DNA from: Actinomycetota bacterium
Lineage (GTDB): Bacteria; Actinomycetota; Thermoleophilia; Solirubrobacterales; Solirubrobacteraceae
Assembly (NCBI GenBank): GCA_005888335.1
Contig: VAWY01000122.1
Coordinates: 1-64,000 of the forward strand
DNA: 64,000 nt
Direction: 5' to 3'
The notes under the pieces were generated by a model. It made no database searches, was not told the origin of the DNA, and saw only the letters and a list, made by a program, of their open reading frames with translations. The stretch's first letter is position 1, and each line of letters begins with the position of its first letter. A program made the translations under genes and the position numbers. Positions 8,475 through 16,347 of this stretch are shown piece after piece.

Positions 8475-9589
8475 CACGCTCGCAACGACCGCCGCAACTT
8501 GGCGAAGATCGACTCGTCCGAGCGCAGGTTGTCGTCGGTGATCGACTCGGCCAGCTCCTCGAGCAACCGGCGCTGCTCGCGCGAGAGATGGCGCGGGATG
8601 ACCACGTTGACGACGATGCGCAGGTCGCCGCGCCCGCGCCCGCGCAGCGCCGGCATGCCGTGCCCGCGCAGCAGGATCTGCTCGCCGGGCTGCGTGCCGG
8701 CGGGCACCTCGACGTCCTCGTCGCCCTCGAGTGTCGGCACCGTGAAGCGACCGCCGAGCGCGGCGAGCGGTGCGGGGACGTCGACCACCGTGACGAGGTC
8801 GTCGCCGTCGCGCACGAAGCGCTCGTCGTCGCGGACGCGGACCTGCACGTAGAGGTCGCCGGGAGGCCCGCCGAAGTCGCCCTCGTGGCCGCGTCCGCTC
8901 AGCCGGATGCGCTGTCCGTCGGCGATGCCCGCCGGCACGTCGACCTTCAGGGTCCGGCGGCGCACCCGCCGGCCGCGCCCGCGGCACTCGCGGCACGGCT
9001 CGCGCGCGACGCGGCCGTCGCCGCCGCACACGTCGCACTCGACGGTGCGCACGACCTGCCCGAACGGCGTGCGGGTGACCGCCTGCAGCCGCCCGGCGCC
9101 GCCGCAGCGCGAGCACGTCTCGATCGGCGTGCCGGGCTCCGCGCCGTTGCCGTGGCAGCGCTCGCAGCGGGCGATCGCGTCGAAGCTCACCTCCTGCGAG
9201 GCGCCGTGCGCGGCCTCCTCGAGCGAGACGTCGACGGCGACCGCCACGTCGCCGCCCTGGACGGCCATCCCGCGCCCGCCGCCGCCGAACGCGCCGGAGC
9301 CGAAGAACGCGTCGAAGATGTCGCCGAGCGAGCCGAAGCCGGAGAAGTCCGGCGGCGCGTAGCCGCCCGAGCGCAGGCCGTCGAAGCCGTAGCGGTCGTA
9401 GGTCGCCTTGCGCTCGGGGTCCGACAGGATCTCGTAGGCCTCGGCCGCCTCCTTGAAGTCCTCCTCGGCGGTCTCGGCGGAGTTGACGTCGGGGTGCAGC
9501 TGGCGGGCCAACCGGCGGAAGGCCTTCTTGATCTCGGCGTCGTCGGCGTCGCGTGAGACGCCGAGGACCTCGTACGGGTCGCGCGGCAC
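8474..9589 (-). CDS. dnaJ: Chaperone protein DnaJ
   Basis: Hsp40 co-chaperone that stimulates DnaK ATPase and hands over unfolded clients. All parts are present in 371 residues: J domain with HPD at residues 32-34, a Gly/Phe-rich linker (about 78-108), four CxxCxGxG-type zinc repeats between about 142 and 206 (CERCHGNG, CSRCGGAG, CDVCGGDG, CRECRGRG), and two C-terminal substrate-binding domains. It is 10 bases downstream of hrcA and surely co-transcribed. No dnaK or grpE lies in the window, so this is the HrcA-linked dnaJ copy (usually named dnaJ2 in actinobacteria). Confidence 0.96.
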   Translation of the reverse strand: MPRDPYEVLGVSRDADDAEIKKAFRRLARQLHPDVNSAETAEEDFKEAAEAYEILSDPERKATYDRYGFDGLRSGGYAPPDFSGFGSLGDIFDAFFGSGAFGGGGRGMAVQGGDVAVAVDVSLEEAAHGASQEVSFDAIARCERCHGNGAEPGTPIETCSRCGGAGRLQAVTRTPFGQVVRTVECDVCGGDGRVAREPCRECRGRGRRVRRRTLKVDVPAGIADGQRIRLSGRGHEGDFGGPPGDLYVQVRVRDDERFVRDGDDLVTVVDVPAPLAALGGRFTVPTLEGDEDVEVPAGTQPGEQILLRGHGMPALRGRGRGDLRIVVNVVIPRHLSREQRRLLEELAESITDDNLRSDESIFAKLRRSLRA

Positions 9590-9599
9590 TCGCTACTCG

Positions 9600-10610
9600 C
9601 TATTCCTCGTACACGTCCGCCACGAAGCGCGACAGCTGGTGGGCGGCCTCGCGGACCGTCGAGATCGCGGTGCCGTAGTCCATCCGCACGGGCCCCAGGA
9701 CCGAGACCGCCCCGAGCGGCCGCCCCGGCAGCCCGTAGCCCTTGGCCACCAGCGCCAGCGACCGCAGCGCCGGGATCTCGTTCTCGGCGCCGATGCGCAC
9801 GACGACGTCCGGCGTGGAGAGCGCATAGGCCAGCGCGCCGAGCAGCTCGACTCGATGCTCGAGGACGCTCATCAGCTCGTTGATCTGGGCGATCTCCTGG
9901 AAGCGCTGCTCGGTGAACAGCCGCGCCGTGCCGTCGACGTAGAGCCGCTCCTCGGCCGTCGCGGCCAGCTCGGTGAAGGCCGGCGTCAGCGCGTCGACGA
10001 ACCGCCGCTCTGTGGCCGGCAGCGACGGGTCCGCGATGCGCTTGGCCAGCGTGCGCGCCCCCAGGCCGAGGCCCACGAGCTGCTCGTTGAGGTACTCGCC
10101 GGCCCAGCTGACCAGGCCGGGGTCGACCGGCGCGGGGAAGGTCAGCACGCGCTTGGCCACGCCCCCGGTCGAGGTGATCGTGACGACCATGACGACCTGC
10201 GGCTGGAGCTGGAGGACCTCGACATGGCGGATGGTCGCGGTCTCGATCGGCGGCGCCGTGACAACCGCCAGCAGCGAGTTGACCTGCGACAGGGTCTCGG
10301 CCGCCACGCGCATCGCGTCGTCGACCTCGCGGCGGACGAGCTCGAGCTCGAGCGGGGACTTGCGCGGCGCGGGCAGCAGGCGGTCGACGAAGTAGCGGTA
10401 GCCGGCGTCGGTGGGGACGCGGCCGGCCGAGGTGTGGGGGTGGGCGAGCAGGCCCTGCTCCTCGAGGACGGCCAGCTCGTGGCGCACCGTCGACGGGCCG
10501 ACGCCGAGCTCGGTGGCGGCGGCGATCGCCTTGGAGCCGACCGGCTGGCCGGCGGCGAGGTAATCCTCGACGACGCGCGAGAGGATGCGCTCCTGGCGAG
10601 GGCTGAGCAC
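9600..10610 (-). CDS. hrcA: Heat-inducible transcription repressor HrcA
   Basis: Repressor of chaperone operons that binds CIRCE operators and senses GroEL availability. The N-terminal winged-helix (residues 1-75) shows SPRQERILSRVVEDYLAAGQPVGS and GVGPSTVRHELAVLEEQGLL, the family hallmarks; the remainder is the GAF-like dimer and inserted domains; 336 residues in all. GTG start at 10610. It sits 9 bases downstream of ppa and 10 bases upstream of dnaJ. I found no TTAGCACTC-like CIRCE half-sites upstream of hrcA or ppa, so its operator is either diverged or outside this window. Confidence 0.94.
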   Translation of the reverse strand: MLSPRQERILSRVVEDYLAAGQPVGSKAIAAATELGVGPSTVRHELAVLEEQGLLAHPHTSAGRVPTDAGYRYFVDRLLPAPRKSPLELELVRREVDDAMRVAAETLSQVNSLLAVVTAPPIETATIRHVEVLQLQPQVVMVVTITSTGGVAKRVLTFPAPVDPGLVSWAGEYLNEQLVGLGLGARTLAKRIADPSLPATERRFVDALTPAFTELAATAEERLYVDGTARLFTEQRFQEIAQINELMSVLEHRVELLGALAYALSTPDVVVRIGAENEIPALRSLALVAKGYGLPGRPLGAVSVLGPVRMDYGTAISTVREAAHQLSRFVADVYEE

Positions 10611-10619
10611 CCCTCGAGT

Positions 10620-11123
10620 CTAGGCCGCGCGGTGGCGCTCCCTGGCGGCCTGGATCTCCTTGACCGCCTCCTCGCGCGAATACCAGCCGTCGACGGTGAC
10701 CGTCTTCTGCTCGAGGTCCTTGTAGACGCTGAAGAAGTGGGCGATCTCGTTCTGCAGGCCCGGGGCGAGATCGTCGAGGCTCTCCAGCGTGTTCCACAGC
10801 GGGTCCTGCAGCGGGACGGCGAGGACCTTGTCGTCGATGCCCTTCTCGTCCGTCATCCGAAACAGCGCGATCGGCTTGACCGCGATCCGGCAGCCGGGGA
10901 ACGTCGGCTCGCTCACGCAGACCATGACGTCGAGCGGGTCGCCGTCGAGGCCCAGCGTCTCTGGGATGAACCCGTAATCGGTCGGATAGACCATCGACGA
11001 GAACAGGAACCGGTCGAGCTTGAGCGCCCCGATCTCGTGGTCGAACTCGTACTTGTTGCGCGAGCCCTTCGGGATCTCGATGAAGGCGACGAAGGATCCG
11101 TCCGGTTCGGCCACGGACAGCAT
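10620..11123 (-). CDS. ppa: Inorganic pyrophosphatase
   Basis: Cytosolic family I soluble pyrophosphatase, hydrolysing PPi from biosynthetic reactions, including the acyl-CoA synthetase reactions encoded next door. The active-site signature DGDPLDVMV (residues 60-68) supplies three metal-binding Asp; YEFDHEIGALKLDR and YPTDYGFIPETL are also typical. The 167-residue length is normal. ATG start at 11123. It is the first gene of ppa-hrcA-dnaJ and is divergent from the acetate transporter, with 77 bases between the two start codons. Confidence 0.95.
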   Translation of the reverse strand: MLSVAEPDGSFVAFIEIPKGSRNKYEFDHEIGALKLDRFLFSSMVYPTDYGFIPETLGLDGDPLDVMVCVSEPTFPGCRIAVKPIALFRMTDEKGIDDKVLAVPLQDPLWNTLESLDDLAPGLQNEIAHFFSVYKDLEQKTVTVDGWYSREEAVKEIQAARERHRAA

Positions 11124-11200
11124 TCTGCCTACACCGGCGGGGTAGTCGTCAGTGAGCGGATGTTTTCCGGCACGGACGCCCCGATATGGGAGGGATTCTC

Positions 11201-11848
11201 ATGGAAGCGGCCACCGTTTCCCGCCGTGAGCCGACCGCGGGCGAAACTGCGCGTGCCCGCGAGGCCGCGGCTCCTCCGGCGACACCTGTCGCCGACCCGG
11301 GCCCCCTCGGCCTTGCTGCCTTCGCGCTGACGACGTTCGTCCTCAGCATGTTCAACGCCGACCTCGTCGGCAAGGGCGGGGAGCCGATCGTCTTCGGCCT
11401 CGCCCTGGCCTACGGCGGGCTCGCTCAGCTGCTCGCCGGCATGTGGGAGTTCAGGACCGGGAACACGTTCGGCGCCGTCGCCTTCACGTCCTACGGCGCC
11501 TTCTGGCTTTCGTTCTGGGCTTTCGTGCAGTTCTTCGAGAAGGAGGTGCCCAAGGCCGACGCCGGGCACGCGCTCGGGCTGTACCTGATCGCGTGGGGCA
11601 TCTTCACGACCTACATGTTCATCGCCTCGCTGCGGACGACGGCGGCGGTCTCGCTGGTGTTCGTGCTGTTGGCCGCGACGTTCCTCGTGCTCGGCATCGG
11701 CAACGCGGGCGACCACACGAACATCGTCAAGGCCGGCGGCTGGATCGGGCTGGCGACCGCGGCAGCGGCGTGGTACGCGTCCTTCGCGGCGGTGACGAAC
11801 GCGACGTTCAAGCGGACGGTGCTGCCCGTCAAGCCCCTGATCCGGTAG
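11201..11848 (+). CDS. satP: Acetate uptake transporter (GPR1/FUN34/YaaH, SatP)
   Basis: Inner-membrane acetate/succinate channel-like transporter of the AceTr family. The 215-residue protein has a polar N-tail of about 35 residues, then six hydrophobic helices; the first contains the family signature region DPGPLGLAAFALTTFVL and the second GLALAYGGLAQLLAGMWEF, followed by NTFGAVAFTSYGAFWLS. The ATG at 11201 is chosen over the ATG at 11186 because GGGAGG lies 7 bases ahead of it. It opens the acetate/PHB island, so it likely feeds the two acetyl-CoA synthetases. A strong stem-loop follows the stop. Confidence 0.9.
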   Translation: MEAATVSRREPTAGETARAREAAAPPATPVADPGPLGLAAFALTTFVLSMFNADLVGKGGEPIVFGLALAYGGLAQLLAGMWEFRTGNTFGAVAFTSYGAFWLSFWAFVQFFEKEVPKADAGHALGLYLIAWGIFTTYMFIASLRTTAAVSLVFVLLAATFLVLGIGNAGDHTNIVKAGGWIGLATAAAAWYASFAAVTNATFKRTVLPVKPLIR

Positions 11849-11868
11849 AGCAGGCCAGGACCCGCCGA

Positions 11869-11898
11869 GCTCGCCGGCGCCCCGCGGCGCCGGCGAGC
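11869..11898. terminator. Bidirectional stem-loop between satP and phaB
   Basis: A perfect 13-bp inverted repeat, GCTCGCCGGCGCC and its complement, with a 4-base loop, sits between the convergent satP and phaB stops (21 and 13 bases away). It can serve as a terminator for both strands. No U-tract. Confidence 0.7.
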
Positions 11899-11910
11899 GG
11901 CACGCCGCGG

Positions 11911-12735
11911 CTACATCTCCAGGCCGCCGTTGACCGCCCAGACCTGCCCGGTGATGTATGCCGACGCGTCGGCGCACAGGAAGTGCACCACGCGCGCGAC
12001 CTCCTCGGGCATGCCGAACCGCCGCGCGGGGATGCGGTTGCGGATCGACTCCAGCACCTTCTCAGGGACGCTCTCGATCATCTCCGTCTGGATGAAGCCG
12101 GGCGCGACGCAGTTGACGGTGACGCCGAGGCACTCCGGCCCGGTCTTGCCGGCCTTCGCCATCGCGTGCGCGGCCTCGCGGGCCAGCGTCATCGTGAGGC
12201 CGAACAGGCCGGACTTGGCCGCGGCGTAGTTGGCCTGGCCGATGTTGCCCTGCTGGCCGATGACCGACGAGATGTTCACGATCCGGCCGCTGCCGCGCTC
12301 GATCATGTGCGCGAGCGCCGGCTTGGACATGTAGAAGGCGCCGTTGAGGTTGACCTGGACGACCTTGTTCCAGTCCTCCTCGCTCATCTTCAGAGCCGGC
12401 TTGTCGTTCGTGATGCCGGCGTTGTTGACGAGGATGTCGAGCCGGCCGTGCTGATCGATGACCTCCTCGACGGTGCGCTGGCAGTCGTCGCACGAGGCGA
12501 TGTTGCCCTGGTGGACGGAGGCCTCGATGCCCTGCCGCTCGAGGTCGTGCAGGAAGCTCTCGGCCTTCTCGCGGTTGGAGCTGTAGCCCGCGGCCACCGC
12601 CGCGCCCTGCGCGGCGAGGCTGCGGGCGATCGCCGCTCCGATGCCCCGGGTGCCGCCCGTGACGAGCGCTACATGCCCCGCGAGCTTGTCACCGCGCCTG
12701 ATCTCGGTCGCGACCTGTTCGATCGTCGCTGCCAT
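11911..12735 (-). CDS. phaB: Acetoacetyl-CoA reductase (PhaB-like SDR)
   Basis: NADPH-dependent reductase making (R)-3-hydroxybutyryl-CoA from acetoacetyl-CoA for polymer synthesis. Classical SDR: TGGTRGIG cofactor loop at 26-33, NNAG at 104-107, Ser156/Ser157, Tyr170 and Lys174 as catalytic residues (ANYAAAKSG), plus the PhaB-typical ITNDKPALKMSEEDW. At 274 residues it exceeds the usual 246, owing to an about 18-residue N-terminal extension and an insert (AKAGKTGPECLG) before the SDR strand VTVNCVAPGF. The ATG at 12735 has AAGGAGGG nine bases ahead. It follows phaC by 17 bases, so phaE/R-phaC-phaB form one operon. Confidence 0.9.
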   Translation of the reverse strand: MAATIEQVATEIRRGDKLAGHVALVTGGTRGIGAAIARSLAAQGAAVAAGYSSNREKAESFLHDLERQGIEASVHQGNIASCDDCQRTVEEVIDQHGRLDILVNNAGITNDKPALKMSEEDWNKVVQVNLNGAFYMSKPALAHMIERGSGRIVNISSVIGQQGNIGQANYAAAKSGLFGLTMTLAREAAHAMAKAGKTGPECLGVTVNCVAPGFIQTEMIESVPEKVLESIRNRIPARRFGMPEEVARVVHFLCADASAYITGQVWAVNGGLEM

Positions 12736-12752
12736 CGGGCAGCCCTCCTTCC

Positions 12753-13802
12753 TCAGCCGGACCGTTCTTCGAGCCAGCGCGCGATGTCCGGCCAGATCGC
12801 ATTGCGCGCCTTGGAGCCCGCCATGAGCCCGATGTGGCCCCCCGGGCGGTCGAAGTGCGTGACGTCCTCGCTCCCCACCATCTCGAGCAGCGGCAGCGTT
12901 CCGGGCGGCGGGGCGATGTGGTCGGCCCCGGCGGTGATCACGAGCAGCGCCTCGTCGATCTTCGAGAGATCGACCAGCTCCCCGCGCAGGCGCAGGCGGC
13001 CGCGCACGAGCCGGTTGTCCTTGTACATCCACGTGATCCACTCGCGGTACGCGCGCGCCGGGAACGGCGGGTTGTCGGCCACCCACTTCGCCATCGCCTG
13101 GTAGGCGTCGCGCCGGTCCGCGCCCTGGAGCAGGCCCTGCCACAGCTGGCGGTACGTGGTCCAGTAGTTCGTGACCGGCTTCATCATCTTGTTCGCCCAG
13201 TCGATGACCCCGCCGGGCACCGAGGGCAGGACCTCGGCGACGAGGTCGGCGTCGAACGACGGCCGCCCGACCCAGCGCTGGTACAGCGAACCGGTGGTGT
13301 CGACGGGCGTCGTGAGCAGGACGAGGTTGCGCACCGGCGAATCGGGGTGCAGCGCCGAGTACATCGCGCACAGCGTCCCGCCGATGCACCAGCCCAGCAG
13401 CGTCAGCTCCTCGGCCTCGGCGGCCCGCAGCGTCTCGCGCACCGCCCAGTGCAGCTCGTCGCAGACGTAGGAGTCCAGCCCCATGTCGGCGTCCTCGTCG
13501 TCGGGCACCCCCCAGTCCACGAGGAAGACGTCGTAGCCCTCGCCGAGGAGGAACTCGACGAACGAGTTGCCCGAGCGCAGATCGAAGATGTCGGGGCGGT
13601 TGATCAGTGCGAAGACGAGCAGGATCGGCACGGCGTGCCGCCGCGCGCTGCTGCGATAGCGGTACAGCGTCGTCTTGCGGTGCGTCCAGACGACGTCCTT
13701 CGGCGTCGTGCCGATCGGCGCATCGCCCTGCGTCAGGACGATGTTGGTGAACTCGACCGCGGTGCGGGGGACGCGCCCGAGCTGCTCGAGCGTCCCGGCC
13801 AT
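12753..13802 (-). CDS. phaC: Class III-like poly(3-hydroxyalkanoate) synthase
   Basis: Polymerises 3-hydroxyacyl-CoA to PHA on the granule surface. The 349-residue length matches the short class III/IV catalytic subunit rather than the 560-residue class I enzymes. The lipase-like box is GWCIGG with nucleophile Cys139; Asp294 (TAGADHIAPP) and His323 (RPGGHIGLM) complete the triad. FALINRPDIFDLRSGNS and FLVDWGVPDDEDADMG are PhaC hallmarks. Its ATG overlaps the stop of the upstream small subunit gene by one base (TGATG), fitting an obligate two-subunit synthase. phaB follows after 17 bases. Confidence 0.93.
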   Translation of the reverse strand: MAGTLEQLGRVPRTAVEFTNIVLTQGDAPIGTTPKDVVWTHRKTTLYRYRSSARRHAVPILLVFALINRPDIFDLRSGNSFVEFLLGEGYDVFLVDWGVPDDEDADMGLDSYVCDELHWAVRETLRAAEAEELTLLGWCIGGTLCAMYSALHPDSPVRNLVLLTTPVDTTGSLYQRWVGRPSFDADLVAEVLPSVPGGVIDWANKMMKPVTNYWTTYRQLWQGLLQGADRRDAYQAMAKWVADNPPFPARAYREWITWMYKDNRLVRGRLRLRGELVDLSKIDEALLVITAGADHIAPPPGTLPLLEMVGSEDVTHFDRPGGHIGLMAGSKARNAIWPDIARWLEERSG

Positions 13803-14185
13803 CAGGACTTCGCGCGCGTCGCGGCCTGGCCGCCCGCTCTTCGCCCGTTGGTCGCGCGGCGGTCGGCGCGCTCGGCGGCGAGCTCGTCGCGCAGGCGCTC
13901 GACCTCCTGGAGGACCATCTCGAGCTTGTCCTCGGCGCGCGCGAGCTGGCCGGCGAGCTTGGTGATGTCGCGCCGGCCGGCCAGCCGCAGGTTGCGGACG
14001 ACGAGGTCGAAGGCGTCGTTGGACAGGCGCGTGAGCGCCATCACGTTCTCGGTCGTCCGCGCGAGCAGCTCCCCGAACGCGTCGCGCTGGACGACACCCT
14101 CCCAGGCGCGGGCGGTCTGCGCCTCCGCGTCCTCGTACAGGCGTCGCAGCTGGTCCTCCACCGAGGGCGAGCGGTCGTCTCCCAT
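13802..14185 (-). CDS. PhaE/PhaR-like small subunit of PHA synthase
   Basis: Predicted accessory subunit of the short PHA synthase. About 127 residues, helical, with the pattern VVQRDAFGELLARTTENVMAL, a central helix LSNDAFDLVVRNLRLAGRRD and a coiled-coil (ITKLAGQLARAEDKLEMV...), ending in a basic Arg/Gly tail. The arrangement resembles the conserved part of PhaR (class IV) and the C-terminal part of PhaE (class III), in which the end of a helix-turn-coil contacts PhaC. Placement directly before phaC with a TGATG junction supports this. Start is uncertain: ATG at 14185 follows GGGAGG very closely; a TTG at 14218 would add 11 residues. Assignment is an inference from pattern and context. Confidence 0.65.
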   Translation of the reverse strand: MGDDRSPSVEDQLRRLYEDAEAQTARAWEGVVQRDAFGELLARTTENVMALTRLSNDAFDLVVRNLRLAGRRDITKLAGQLARAEDKLEMVLQEVERLRDELAAERADRRATNGRRAGGQAATRAKS

Positions 14186-14270
14186 CCCTCCCTGGCTTCC
14201 CGCCGCGTCGGGTTTCAAGCGTGCCCCGTCCGAAAAAGACCGCCCCCTCGGAGCTCGATTTTGCGGTCCG

Positions 14271-15452
14271 CTACGTCGAGTGCGCGAGCACCTCGGCGAG
14301 CAGCGGCGGCCAGTGGTCGCGTAGCGCCTCGGAGCCCATGAAGAGCCCGAGGTGACCGCCGCTCGTCGTCCGCAGGACGATCTGCTCGCGCGGCGTTGAG
14401 ACGTGGTCGGCCATCGCGAAGACCTGCGCGGGCGGCGTGATGTGGTCCGTCGCGCCGCCGAGCAGATTCACCGGACACGTCAGCCGCGACAGGTCCACGG
14501 TCTTGCCGCGGATCTCGAGCTCGCCCTTGATGAGCGCGTTGTCGCGGAAGAGGTGCTCGACGATCCACAGGTAGAAGCGCCCCGGGATGTCCTGGACGTG
14601 CTTGAACCAGGTCTCGAAGGCGCGATAGCGCTCCACGTGCTCGGCGTCGTGGAGGTTGGCGAGCAGCTGCGCCTGCTTGGCGACCTCGTTCTCGGGCTTG
14701 ATCAGGATGAAGCCGTTGAGCATGTACTCGCCCTTGAGCACGCCGCCGCCCAGCGCGACGACGCGGTGGTAGAAGGCGAGGTCGCCACCCCCGTCGAGCA
14801 TGCGGACCCAGTCGTGGATGACCGCGTCGCCGGCGTGGAAGTCGACCGGGGCACCGGCGATCGTCAGCGTGTTGACGTGCTCGGGTCGCAGCGCGGCATA
14901 GATCGCCGCGAGCCAGCCGCCCTGGCAGTCGCCGACGAGGTTGACCGGCTCGCCGATGAGCTCGACGGAGCGCTCGATCACGTCGAGGTAGTCCTCGATG
15001 CCGGCGTCCTTGGTCTCGCCGGTCGCGCCGATCCAGTCCAGCGACCACACGCGCTCGAGCCCGGCGGTTCGGATCGTCCTGATCTGGCTCTGCTTGGCGG
15101 AGTAGTCGACGATGCACGAGTCGTGGCCGGCCTGCGGCGGCAGGACGAGCGTGGGCGCGACAGCCGCGCGGCTGTCCTGCGAGAAGTCGCGCAGGCGCGC
15201 GACCGGCGACGTGAGCACCACCTCGTTGGCGGAGTGCCAGCGCGGCCGCTCGCGCCGCGTCGCCGTCGACCACCAGCGCGCGGCGTCGGCCATGACGTCG
15301 AGCGGGCCCGCGCCGCGCGCGACGGCTTGGTGCCAGTACTCGCCCAGGGCGAGACCGCCCGCCCGCCAGGACTCGGCTGCCGATTCGATCATGCGCGCCA
15401 GGACCAGCGCGGGCGGGGCTTCGGCGAGGGAGGGAAGGTCGCTGGTGGGCAT
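14271..15452 (-). CDS. Second PhaC-like alpha/beta hydrolase
   Basis: Alpha/beta hydrolase related to PHA synthases, 393 residues, closest in style to DUF3141-type PhaC-like proteins. The nucleophile box is GDCQGG (Cys176); Asp336 (GGATDHITPP) and His367 (TTSGGHLGLFMGSEA) form the rest of the triad. The last 120 residues (DIPGRFYLWIVEHLFRDNALIKGEL) resemble PhaC. The N-terminal 100 residues differ from phaC at 12753. It could be a second synthase or a depolymerase/transferase; sequence alone does not tell. ATG at 15452 has AAGGA upstream. It is on the phaC strand, 85 bases before the small-subunit ATG, and divergent from 3-hydroxybutyrate dehydrogenase. Confidence 0.75.
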   Translation of the reverse strand: MPTSDLPSLAEAPPALVLARMIESAAESWRAGGLALGEYWHQAVARGAGPLDVMADAARWWSTATRRERPRWHSANEVVLTSPVARLRDFSQDSRAAVAPTLVLPPQAGHDSCIVDYSAKQSQIRTIRTAGLERVWSLDWIGATGETKDAGIEDYLDVIERSVELIGEPVNLVGDCQGGWLAAIYAALRPEHVNTLTIAGAPVDFHAGDAVIHDWVRMLDGGGDLAFYHRVVALGGGVLKGEYMLNGFILIKPENEVAKQAQLLANLHDAEHVERYRAFETWFKHVQDIPGRFYLWIVEHLFRDNALIKGELEIRGKTVDLSRLTCPVNLLGGATDHITPPAQVFAMADHVSTPREQIVLRTTSGGHLGLFMGSEALRDHWPPLLAEVLAHST

Positions 15453-15516
15453 CCTGTTCCTTTGGCAGGTTTGGTGCGCAATACACCGGAGAAGCGATGA
15501 ACAAGGTAGCCCCCGC

Positions 15517-16266
15517 ATGACGGATCTCGATGGACGGGTCGTCGTGGTGACCGGTGCCGCGAGCGGCATCGGGCGCGCCATCGCGACACGACTCGAGCGC
15601 GACGGCGTGAGCGTTCTCGCCGTCGACCTGCGCCCCGACGGCAGCGGCCCGGGCCACGCTCACGCCGCCGACCTGACGACACGCGAGGGCAATCGCTCGG
15701 CGGTGACCGCCGCCCTCGAGCGCTTCGGGCACCTCGACGCCGTCGTCGCCAACGCCGGCTTCCAGCACGTCGCGCCGGTCCGCGAGTTCCCCGAGGATCG
15801 CTGGGACGGCCTGGTCGCGATCCTGCTCACCAGCCCGTTCCTGCTCGCCAAGTACGCGTGGGACGCCCTGGCCGCGTCCGGCGAAGGCCGGTTCATCGTG
15901 ATCGCGTCGGCGCACGCGCTGGCCGCGTCGCCGTTCAAAGCGGGATACGTCTCCGCCAAGCACGGGGTGCTCGGGCTCGTCAAGACGCTCGCGCTCGAGG
16001 GCGCCGCCGACGGGATCCTGGCGACCGCCGTGTGCCCGGGCTTCGTCCGCACCCCGCTGGTCGAGGGCCAGATCGCGAGCCAGGCCGAGGCGCACGGCCT
16101 ACGGGAGGACCGCGTGCTGGAGGACGTCATCCTCGCGCCGCACGCTGTCAAGCGGCTCATCGAGCCGGAGGAGGTCGCCGGCGTCGTCGGCTTCCTCATG
16201 GGCCCGGACGGGCGCGCGTTCACCGGCGTGCCGGTCACGATGGACCTCGGTTGGACCGCCCGCTGA
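15517..16266 (+). CDS. 3-hydroxybutyrate dehydrogenase (SDR)
   Basis: Oxidises (R)-3-hydroxybutyrate to acetoacetate with NAD, the exit step from stored polymer. 249 residues; TGAASGIG cofactor loop at 12-19, NAG at 79-81, Ser131, Tyr144 and Lys148 (AGYVSAKHGVLGL). GFQHVAPV (81-88), CPGFVRTPLVEGQI and the following QAEAHGL segment are the features that separate this family from PhaB. The ATG at 15517 is chosen because it opens the conserved fold. Transcribed with phaA and an acetyl-CoA synthetase downstream, although 81 bases separate it from phaA. The 64-base gap to the divergent PhaC-like gene must hold both promoters. Confidence 0.85.
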   Translation: MTDLDGRVVVVTGAASGIGRAIATRLERDGVSVLAVDLRPDGSGPGHAHAADLTTREGNRSAVTAALERFGHLDAVVANAGFQHVAPVREFPEDRWDGLVAILLTSPFLLAKYAWDALAASGEGRFIVIASAHALAASPFKAGYVSAKHGVLGLVKTLALEGAADGILATAVCPGFVRTPLVEGQIASQAEAHGLREDRVLEDVILAPHAVKRLIEPEEVAGVVGFLMGPDGRAFTGVPVTMDLGWTAR

Positions 16267-16347
16267 CGACCGTGAAAGACGGCGCTCGTTAGGTCCCCCG
16301 TCGGCCGGGTAGGCGACAAGCACTGGAAGGCGATAGAGGGAGGGAGG

